From assembly GCA_031549485.1 (NCBI GenBank), contig JAVBPR010000024.1, forward strand, positions 1 to 17,007: a stretch of DNA of 17,007 nt. Reading direction: 5' to 3'. A program made the position numbers and the translations under genes. The DNA is from JAVBPR01 sp031549485. Lineage in GTDB: Bacteria; Bacillota; Clostridia; Oscillospirales; Feifaniaceae. Every line of letters begins with the position of its first letter. The first letter of the stretch is position 1. The notes below the pieces were generated by a model. That model saw nothing but the letters and a program-made list of their open reading frames with translations, was not told the origin of the DNA and searched no databases. Positions 7,645 through 12,713 of this stretch are shown one piece after another.

Positions 7645-7718
7645 CCGCGGAATCCGCCGCAAAACGGCGCAGGCGGCGAAAGCCGCCTGTAGGCGAGCAT
7701 AGCTCGCCCATTCCGCGG
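7645..7718. repeat. Cloverleaf-like inverted-repeat element, copy 3
   Basis: Perfect 9-bp outer stem CCGCGGAAT (7645-7653) / ATTCCGCGG (7710-7718). Hairpin A is CGCCG-CAAAA-CGGCG (7655-7669). Hairpin B is CAGGCGGC with GAAA loop and GCCGCCTG (7670-7689). Hairpin C is GGCGAGC-ATA-GCTCGCC (7692-7708). It is preceded by TTGATTAAAAGGAACACGGG, a string nearly repeated, inverted, at 14740-14760. Confidence 0.82.
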
Positions 7719-7725
7719 AATAAAA

Positions 7726-7937
7726 AGGCGAAAAAAGTTTAATATGACCTACTTTAAGAGTGTCCCCCGTTCTTAATATTCTCGGCGAGAAAATTTAGGC
7801 AGACGCCGTAGGCGGAATAAAAAGGCGAACGTTAATAAATAGTTTCCGATTAGAATAAAACTTTCTTTAAGAGAATCACCGTTCTCAATATTCTCGGCGA
7901 GAAAATTTAGGCAGACGCCGTAGGCGGAATAAAAAGG
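7726..7937 (-). repeat. Two tandem copies of the ~112-bp repeat, inverted relative to 3955-4296
   Basis: The palindrome TTCTCGGCGAGAA occurs at 7779-7791 and again at 7891-7903, a period of exactly 112 bp. Each unit ends (plus strand) CAGACGCCGTAGGCGGAATAAAAAGG; the hairpin CGCC-GTA-GGCG is intact in both. In the left unit AAAAAGG continues as CGAACG; in the right unit it runs into the kinase ribosome binding site. No gene is present in 7520-7949. Confidence 0.84.
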
Positions 7938-7949
7938 AGGGATGGGCCA

Positions 7950-9392
7950 TTGCGCAAAAAGCTGTTTTCAAAAATCATGGCGGCGGGAATCGCGATAACA
8001 TTTATTAGCTTTTCTATTCTCGCATGTCTGCTTGTTATGATTACCGCGCAACACACAAAAGACGAGCGCGTAAAGGTTATGAAGTCTTTCGGCACATCGC
8101 TTTCCGAACTTAGCAACATGATTATTTATCCGTTTGCATCGGCCGATACGCAGGCGATTTTCGAGCTCAACCTCAAGGTTATCGCCGAGAGTCTTGATGC
8201 CGAAATTATAGTTACCGACGCGCAGGGCGTAGTTGTGATGAAATCGCAAAACTCCACCCTTTCGGGCAAAAATGTTGTTGACGGCTCGATAATTTCCACC
8301 CTTGTCGAGCGCGGGGAATACACCAATGTCGGCAAGCTCGGCGGAGTATACGGCGAGCGGAAATACAATGTCGGCGTTCCGATATACAGCAGAAACGGAA
8401 GCGCCGTTATCGGCGCAATTTTTGTCAGCAGCCCGCCCTCGGCAAATATAGGCTTTCTCGGGGATGTCGGACGGCTGTTTACCTTCAGCTTTTTTGCAGT
8501 AATCGGTCTTAGCATAATGCTCAGCTTTATCGCGACAAGACATTCTCTCTCTCCGATAAAAGAGCTCACAAAAGCGTCGAAAAGTTTTGCGGGAGGAGAC
8601 TTTTCGCAAAGGGTGGAATACCACAGAGACTCGGATATGGGCGAGCTTGTCGAGAGCTTTAATAATATGGCGGCATCGCTTGAAAATCTTGAAAATACAA
8701 GGCGAACTTTTATCGCGAACGTGTCGCACGACCTTCGGACGCCTATCACCACAATCGGCGGATTTGTCGACGGCATCCTTGACGGAACAATTCCGGAGGA
8801 GGAACAGCGGCGATATCTTGAAATTGTTTCAAGCGAGAGCAGGCGGCTTTCAAGGCTTGTAAAAACCCTGCTTGATATTTCGAAAATAGAATCAAAGGCT
8901 TATGAACTGAGTATTTCCGAACTCGACTTAACCGAGATTGTTCGCCGAACCACGCTGTCGTTTTGGGACAGAGTTGAGGAGAAAAAACTACAGCTTGACC
9001 TCTCTATTCCGGAGAGCGAGCTTGAAATAGAAGGGGACAGCGACGCACTGACGCGGGTTTTTTACAATCTGCTCGATAACGCGGTCAAGTTCACCGAGAA
9101 CGGCGGATATATTCTTGTAGCCCTGCGCGACATCGGAAACGATGCCGAATTCAAGATAAGAAACAGCGGCGGCGGAGTATCGAGAGAAGATTTGAATATA
9201 ATATTTGAAAGATTTTATAAAAGCGACGCTTCAAGAGGAATCGACAAAAGCGGACTCGGTCTCGGGCTGTATATTGTTAAAATGATTGCGGAGATGCACG
9301 GCGGATATGTAGGCGTCACGTCGGACGGCGGAAGCTACTGCGAATTTACCGTGCGCCTGCCGAAAAAACAAAAATATATAAAAAAACCATAA
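7950..9392 (+). CDS. Membrane sensor histidine kinase (HAMP, HisKA, HATPase)
   Basis: 480 residues. Transmembrane helix 1 is at about 10-32, an extracytoplasmic sensor domain at about 35-170, and helix 2 at about 174-194. The HAMP domain (about 195-248) is followed by HisKA with the phospho-accepting H260 in NVSHDLRTP, and HATPase_c with the N box FYNLLDNAVK (N373, N377), the F box IFERFYK and the G2 box GLGLGL. In the G1 box the usual Asp is Asn (NSGGG at 405-409). The start is TTG with AAGGAGG (7934-7940) nine bases before it; that ribosome binding site touches the end of a 112-bp repeat. The htrA-like gene starts 15 bases after the stop, so the two form an operon. The kinase senses an envelope signal and should phosphorylate the regulator at 6818. 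Confidence 0.94.
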   Translation: MRKKLFSKIMAAGIAITFISFSILACLLVMITAQHTKDERVKVMKSFGTSLSELSNMIIYPFASADTQAIFELNLKVIAESLDAEIIVTDAQGVVVMKSQNSTLSGKNVVDGSIISTLVERGEYTNVGKLGGVYGERKYNVGVPIYSRNGSAVIGAIFVSSPPSANIGFLGDVGRLFTFSFFAVIGLSIMLSFIATRHSLSPIKELTKASKSFAGGDFSQRVEYHRDSDMGELVESFNNMAASLENLENTRRTFIANVSHDLRTPITTIGGFVDGILDGTIPEEEQRRYLEIVSSESRRLSRLVKTLLDISKIESKAYELSISELDLTEIVRRTTLSFWDRVEEKKLQLDLSIPESELEIEGDSDALTRVFYNLLDNAVKFTENGGYILVALRDIGNDAEFKIRNSGGGVSREDLNIIFERFYKSDASRGIDKSGLGLGLYIVKMIAEMHGGYVGVTSDGGSYCEFTVRLPKKQKYIKKP

Positions 9393-9407
9393 ACGGTAAG
9401 GAGAGAT

Positions 9408-10616
9408 ATGATGCAAAACAACAAGGGATTAAAGGTTTTTGTAATTATCATTTCGATAATTTTCGTGCTGTCGGTGCTCAGCGCGATTGCAGGAGCCGCG
9501 CTGTTTTACACCAATCGTCAGAGCTTTGCAAACAATTTTAACGCCTATGGAGAGGTGCTTGAAAACTGGTTTGCGGATATTTTCCAAGTTGGTCCGGACG
9601 GCGGGCACGACACTGATGACAGTATAATCACGCCGGATGAGGGCGCGCCGAATGTCGGGCAGGATGGCGATATTATCCGCCACGGCACGCCCGATTACGA
9701 CAGCGACCGCCAGACGCTATCGGTCCGCGACATCGCGGCGAGAGGGAAAAAATCGGTTGTCGGGATTGTAGTGACGGCGTATAACGGTTCGGGCGGCGGC
9801 TCCGGAATTGTCCTTACCGAGGACGGTTACATTGTTACAAACGCACACGTTGTAGAGGGCGCGCAAACGATAAAAGTCGTTCTTGACGACGCGGCGAAAA
9901 CAGAATATACGGCGACGGTTATCGGGCAGGACGCGCAAACCGACATCGCGGTTATTAAGGCGGAGGGCGCAAGCGATCTTACGCCCGGCGAATTCGGCGA
10001 TTCGGATAAGCTTGCTGAGGGCGATATTGCCGTTGCGGTTGGTAATCCGAGAGGGCTTGAACTCCAGGGCACGGTCACGGTCGGGTATATTTCGGCGATA
10101 AACCGCAATCTCGACGTTGACGGACAGATTTTGACCCTTATTCAGACCGACGCGGCGATAAATCCCGGTAATAGCGGCGGCGCTCTTTTAAATGAATTCG
10201 GTCAGGTTATCGGTATAAATTCGAGAAAATTCAGCACCGAGCTTTATGAGGGGCTTGCCTTTGCGATACCCTCGAATATCGCCGTTCCGATTATTAACGA
10301 GCTTAAATCAAACGGCCGCATTGAAGGTCGCCCGATGTTCGGGATAACCGGCGCAACGATAGACGCGCAAACGGCTTTTGAAAATAATTTGCCGCGCGGC
10401 GTTTATATTGAAACTGTAGAGGCGGACAGCGATATGGCCGCAAAAGGCGTTAAATCAGAGGATATAATCGTTGCAGTGAACGGAATTCGCATAAATTCGC
10501 TTGAAGAATTGAACGCCCAAAAATCCAAATATAAGGCGGGCGACACCGTTAAAATAACGGTGGTGCGACAGAGAGAGCAACTCGAGTTTGAAATAGTTTT
10601 GGGCACGGCAAAATAA
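9408..10616 (+). CDS. HtrA/DegP-like membrane-anchored serine protease with PDZ domain
   Basis: 402 residues. One N-terminal transmembrane helix (about 9-34) anchors it; a polar, acidic linker follows (about 55-105). The trypsin-like domain (about 105-300) carries the full triad: H147 in TNAHVV, D179 in TDIAVI and S256 in NPGNSGGAL. One PDZ domain (about 308-398) contains GVYIETVEADSDMAAKGVKSEDIIVAVNG. It is a quality-control protease outside the membrane, degrading or refolding misfolded exported proteins. AAGGAG at 9398-9403 is four bases from the first ATG and seven from the second (9411), so translation may start at either. Its place directly behind a sensor kinase recalls CssRS control of htrA in Bacillus. 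Whether this system controls the gene is not shown here. Confidence 0.96.
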   Translation: MMQNNKGLKVFVIIISIIFVLSVLSAIAGAALFYTNRQSFANNFNAYGEVLENWFADIFQVGPDGGHDTDDSIITPDEGAPNVGQDGDIIRHGTPDYDSDRQTLSVRDIAARGKKSVVGIVVTAYNGSGGGSGIVLTEDGYIVTNAHVVEGAQTIKVVLDDAAKTEYTATVIGQDAQTDIAVIKAEGASDLTPGEFGDSDKLAEGDIAVAVGNPRGLELQGTVTVGYISAINRNLDVDGQILTLIQTDAAINPGNSGGALLNEFGQVIGINSRKFSTELYEGLAFAIPSNIAVPIINELKSNGRIEGRPMFGITGATIDAQTAFENNLPRGVYIETVEADSDMAAKGVKSEDIIVAVNGIRINSLEELNAQKSKYKAGDTVKITVVRQREQLEFEIVLGTAK

Positions 10617-10756
10617 GTGTGCGAGAGGAAGCGCCGTCCTTGAAAATGAGGCCGATCGGTCAAACTATGCAGAGCACCGAAGTGTGCGAGCTGCATGTTT
10701 GCAGGGAGGCAGAACTTTTCGAGGGAAAAGGCGGAGCGGAGCATGACTGATAAGTG
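10617..10756. repeat. Gene-free composite repeat segment after the htrA-like gene
   Basis: No gene is visible. CGGAGCATGACTGATAAGTG near 10737-10757 closely matches, inverted, 14846-14868, and more loosely 11205-11235. A small hairpin CTGCA-TGTT-TGCAG lies at 10691-10704. The stop codon here runs into TAAGTGTGCGAGAGGAAGCG, a weaker relative of the stop-border 16-mer found at 7517 and 14971. Confidence 0.5.
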
Positions 10757-10809
10757 TGCCAGCCGCACGAAGTGCGGCGTGGCAATTTTGGAAGCCGGCT
10801 TCGCCGGCA
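10757..10809 (+). repeat. Two adjacent hairpins, the first possibly terminating the htrA transcript
   Basis: Hairpin one: TGCCA plus GCCGCAC (10757-10768), loop GAA, then GTGCGGC, a bulged G and TGGCA (to 10784), followed by ATTTTGG. Hairpin two: GCCGGC-TTC-GCCGGC (about 10794-10808), preceded by TTTTGGAA as in the array-associated hairpins. The T-run is short, so the terminator reading is only possible. Confidence 0.5.
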
Positions 10810-10812
10810 ATG

Positions 10813-10842
10813 GTTAGTTAACAATGAACAGTTAACAATTAT
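10813..10842 (+). repeat. AATTGAC-type array, TTAACAAT variant
   Basis: TTAGTTAACAATGAACAG then TTAACAATTATGG; the unit is TTAACAA in place of CAATTGA. As elsewhere the array runs straight into ATGGAAGCC and a hairpin. Confidence 0.65.
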
Positions 10843-10844
10843 GG

Positions 10845-10875
10845 AAGCCGCCGGGCAACGCTCGGCGGCTTTTTA
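10845..10875 (+). terminator. Rho-independent terminator downstream of the htrA-like gene
   Basis: AAGCCGCCGGGC (10845-10856) pairs with GCTCGGCGGCTT (10860-10871), loop AAC, one G-T pair, then TTTTTATT. It is about 230 bp beyond the stop codon. It is followed by TTTTATTCCTC and then a 112-family repeat, an order repeated at 14538-14600. Confidence 0.72.
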
Positions 10876-10883
10876 TTCCTCTT

Positions 10884-10955
10884 TTTTATTCCTCCTACGG
10901 AGTCAGCTTAAATATGCCCGCTTAGAATATTGAGAATGGCAAATCTCTTAAAGCA
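10884..10955 (+). repeat. Single, partial copy of the ~112-bp repeat
   Basis: The T-run, TATTCC, the hairpin CTCC-TAC-GGAG, then TCAGCTTAAATA, a degraded second hairpin, GAATATTGAGAA and TCTCTTAAAG match the other copies. The hairpin carries the CTCC/GGAG version also seen at 3963. The tail after about 10955 diverges. Confidence 0.7.
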
Positions 10956-11006
10956 AAGCTAAAGAGCCGTTGCGAAATTTGTATCCGTTTTGGCAAAACC
11001 TTATCC

Positions 11007-11085
11007 TCGCGGAACACGCCGCTGTTGCGGCGATTCGGGCGGGAAATCCCGCCCGCGGGCGAATGAAATTCGCCATGTTCCGCGA
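11007..11085. repeat. Cloverleaf-like inverted-repeat element, copy 4 (most perfect)
   Basis: Perfect 10-bp outer stem TCGCGGAACA (11007-11016) / TGTTCCGCGA (11076-11085). Hairpin A is CGCCGC-TGTT-GCGGCG (11017-11032), B is CGGGCGGG-AAAT-CCCGCCCG (11036-11055) and C is GGCGAAT-GAA-ATTCGCC (11058-11074). No mismatch occurs in any of the four stems, although the arm sequences differ from those in copies 1-3. Confidence 0.85.
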
Positions 11086-11512
11086 TAGTCTTAGTGCAAT
11101 AACGATTTTTATCAATGCCGTTTAAGTCGGAGATTAAAATTGTTGCTTGCCTACCCGGCTGCTTTTTTATTTGCCGTTATTTGTATCGTGCTTTAATTCA
11201 AATTCCGCTTTCGCACTCTCATCAGTCAGGCTCACATCGCCGATTTTCTCTGCGGAGAAAACTTGCTTTGCAACGCTTCGCGCGGCTCTCGCGGGCGGCA
11301 CCACCGGTTCCCCCGCGTGCCCCTTGTCCGGCTCCGCTCCATCTCTCTTCCTCGAATTTGGCCCGCTACCATCTCGCAAAAAAGATGCACACTTCGGCGC
11401 CTTTTTATGCGAGCATGTTCTCTTGCAAATTTTCGGGAGATGTTCGCTTCCGCCTTTCTTTTTCCCTGTCTACGACGGGTTTGTTGCGTACGCTCGCATT
11501 CTTTTAATCAAT
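11086..11512. other. Gene-free composite region, no supported gene
   Basis: Open frames occur on both strands but none has a convincing start, ribosome binding site or domain. On the minus strand, stretches around GGAGCGGAGC, CTGATGAGAGTGCGAAAGCG and GCCGGGTAGGCAA resemble pieces at 10730-10760 and, inverted, 14820-14870, so the region appears to be a mosaic of the same diverged repeats. A decayed gene cannot be excluded. Confidence 0.45.
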
Positions 11513-11568
11513 GCCGGCGGAGCCGGCTTCCGTAATTGTCAATTATCCATTGTCAATTGTCAATTGAC
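11513..11568 (-). repeat. AATTGAC array and hairpin, inverted copy
   Basis: Read on the minus strand: CAATTGACAATTGACAAT, GGATAATTGACAATT, ACGGAAGCC, then the hairpin GCCGGC-TCC-GCCGGC (11527-11513) and ATTGATTAAAAG. The first repeat unit overlaps the last codons and the TGA stop of the small ORF at 11560-11661. Confidence 0.78.
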
Positions 11569-11661
11569 TGTGGCGTTCGCTCTCGCGCTCTCATCTTGCG
11601 GATCATGTTTTATATTCTTTTTCGGAAATTTTTGTCCTTTTGCGTTTTTCTTTTTACCCAT
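11560..11661 (-). CDS. Small basic protein, 33 aa, with KHDPQDESARA motif
   Basis: Too short for standard gene calling. ATG at 11661, TGA at 11560-11562. GAAGAGG lies about four to five bases upstream, inside the end of the preceding small ORF, and only two bases separate that ORF's stop from this start, which implies translational coupling. The 33-residue product begins with a run of lysines (MGKKKNAKG) and carries KNIKHDPQDESARA. That motif resembles, from memory, a family of tiny clostridial proteins annotated as CPC_1213-like; I cannot confirm it here. The last residues, TVN, and the stop are encoded by the edge of an AATTGAC array, so the original C-terminus may have been altered. Function unknown. 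Confidence 0.55.
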   Translation of the reverse strand: MGKKKNAKGQKFPKKNIKHDPQDESARANATVN

Positions 11662-11663
11662 AT

Positions 11664-11780
11664 TTACCTCTTCGTATTCGGCCCGAGCGGCTCTTTTTTA
11701 CTGTTATGGCCCTGTTTTATAACCTTGCTGTTATGCCCGGCAATTCGCTGGGCCCGTTTGCTTGTTTCTTTGCTTGACAT
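11664..11780 (-). CDS. Small basic protein, 38 aa, first gene of a two-gene unit
   Basis: Not recognised. ATG at 11780 with GAGGTGAT five to six bases upstream, an excellent ribosome binding site; TAA at 11664-11666. The product is lysine- and arginine-rich, with no hydrophobic segment, and holds an internal duplication: GHNSK occurs twice (residues 15-19 and 24-28). It overlaps nothing on the other strand and ends two bases before the next small ORF. No clear sigma-A promoter is visible in 11781-11906, so a sporulation sigma factor is possible but untested. A small nucleic-acid-binding or spore-core protein would fit the composition; this is a guess. Confidence 0.5.
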   Translation of the reverse strand: MSSKETSKRAQRIAGHNSKVIKQGHNSKKEPLGPNTKR

Positions 11781-11906
11781 ATTATCACCTCAAATATAGT
11801 TTTCCGCGAAAGACGGCCGGTATGCAAAAATCGTCTGCCCGGAGTGCCGGAAAATTTGCGGATTTTGCATATTTTAAGGGCATAATAGCATTTTAGGGAG
11901 TGAAAT

Positions 11907-12116
11907 ATGTCCTATTATAATTATCACGCCACGGCGAAACAGCTTATAAAAGATGGGAAACTGGTTAAATGGTATTTTACCGAAAAACACAATCATATTA
12001 GTCCGGCGTTGGTGCTGGTTTTTGCCGATTCCGCTCATCCGGTTATGCCGATTCGCGAATACCGCTGGCCGGAGTATATACGCATTCTGCCCGCCGAAAA
12101 AGAAAAGAAAAATTAA
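11907..12116 (+). CDS. Conserved 69-aa protein (often named thermostable hemolysin delta-VPH-like)
   Basis: 69 residues, ATG start with AGGGAGTG five bases upstream. The sequence, MSYYNYHATAKQLI, then SPALVLVFAD and MPIREYRWPEYI, matches a short family widespread in Clostridia, which as I recall is often annotated after the Vibrio delta-VPH hemolysin. That name is probably misleading: the protein has no signal peptide or membrane segment and is about a third of the length I recall for the Vibrio protein. It is polar with conserved aromatic and basic residues and likely cytosolic. The next gene, tspO-like, begins about 50 bases downstream on the same strand, so they may share a transcript. Function unknown. 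Confidence 0.75.
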   Translation: MSYYNYHATAKQLIKDGKLVKWYFTEKHNHISPALVLVFADSAHPVMPIREYRWPEYIRILPAEKEKKN

Positions 12117-12130
12117 AGGAAAACCCGACT

Positions 12131-12154
12131 ATGGCAGATCAAAATAAATGTTAA
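12131..12154 (+). CDS. Possible 7-codon leader peptide before the tspO-like gene
   Basis: ATG at 12131 opens a frame encoding MADQNKC and closing with TAA at 12152-12154. AAAGGA lies about ten bases upstream. The stop codon overlaps the AAGAGGTG ribosome binding site of the next gene, an arrangement that would couple translation. It is too short to support by composition and may be chance. Confidence 0.22.
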   Translation: MADQNKC

Positions 12155-12166
12155 GAGGTGCTTTAT

Positions 12167-12646
12167 TTGGTCCGAAAATTTTTGGTAAAATGGAAACCGC
12201 TTATACTTTGCCTTGCAATCAGCCTTGGCGCGGGCGGGATTTCTGCGCTGATTACCGGCAAAAGCATGGAAATTTACAAAACGCTTGCCCGACCGCCGCT
12301 TTCGCCGCCGAGCATGGTGTTTCCGATAGTTTGGACGATTTTATTTGCCCTCATGGGCATTTCATCATATATGGTGCTTGTGTCGGAAAATATCCGCCAA
12401 AAGGCGGCTTTGCGCGTTTACGGCATACAACTATTTGTAAACATTCTGTGGTCGCCTATCTTTTTTCGGTTTGAATCGTTTTGGTTTGCTTTTGGGTGGC
12501 TGATACTGTTATGGTTGCTTATTATCGCCACAATTATTTTGTTTTACAGAATCAATAAAACCGCGTCATGGCTTCTATTCCCGTATTTTTTATGGGTAAC
12601 TTTTGCGGGCTACTTGAATTTTGGAATAGCGGTTTTAAACAGGTAG
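12167..12646 (+). CDS. TspO/MBR (translocator/benzodiazepine receptor) family membrane protein
   Basis: 159 residues from TTG 12167, the usual length, with five transmembrane helices (about 10-30, 50-72, 82-101, 106-127 and 133-157). Family motifs are RPPLSPPSMVFPIVWTILF (about 42-60), NILWSPIFF (about 92-100) and PYFLWVTFAGYLNFGIAVLN near the end. TspO proteins bind porphyrins and related ligands and have been tied to tetrapyrrole handling and stress responses; the ligand here is unknown. AAGAGGTG at 12153-12160 is placed ideally for the TTG at 12167. The GTG at 12158 lies within that ribosome binding site, so it is unlikely to be the start. A bidirectional terminator follows the stop codon. 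Confidence 0.93.
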   Translation: MVRKFLVKWKPLILCLAISLGAGGISALITGKSMEIYKTLARPPLSPPSMVFPIVWTILFALMGISSYMVLVSENIRQKAALRVYGIQLFVNILWSPIFFRFESFWFAFGWLILLWLLIIATIILFYRINKTASWLLFPYFLWVTFAGYLNFGIAVLNR

Positions 12647-12658
12647 CCGGGCAAGAAG

Positions 12659-12690
12659 AAAAAGCCGCCCGAGATTTCGGGCGGCTTTTG
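12659..12690. terminator. Bidirectional terminator between convergent genes
   Basis: AAAGCCGCCCGA (12661-12672) pairs with TCGGGCGGCTTT (12677-12688), loop GATT, with flanking A and T runs. It lies 12 bases after the tspO-like stop and 24 bases from the stop of the convergent minus-strand gene, so it should serve both. Confidence 0.9.
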
Positions 12691-12713
12691 AGATGAAAAG
12701 AAGGACGAATCTG

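Noticed and set aside
7968..8776. Minus-strand frames of 216 and 253 codons inside the kinase gene
   Set aside because: They mirror strong coding constraint on the plus strand and show no domain or ribosome binding site.
11167..11379. Minus-strand 70-codon frame ending AEFELKHDTNNGK
   Set aside because: No ribosome binding site at its ATG, no recognisable domain, and parts of its DNA match repeat pieces at 10737 and 14846. It could be a decayed gene, but I cannot support it.
11115..11799. Plus-strand open frames of 90-191 codons in the gap
   Set aside because: They lack ribosome binding sites, overlap one another, and include peptide encoded by AATTGAC arrays (NCQLSIVNCQL). The minus-strand small ORFs have far better start signals.
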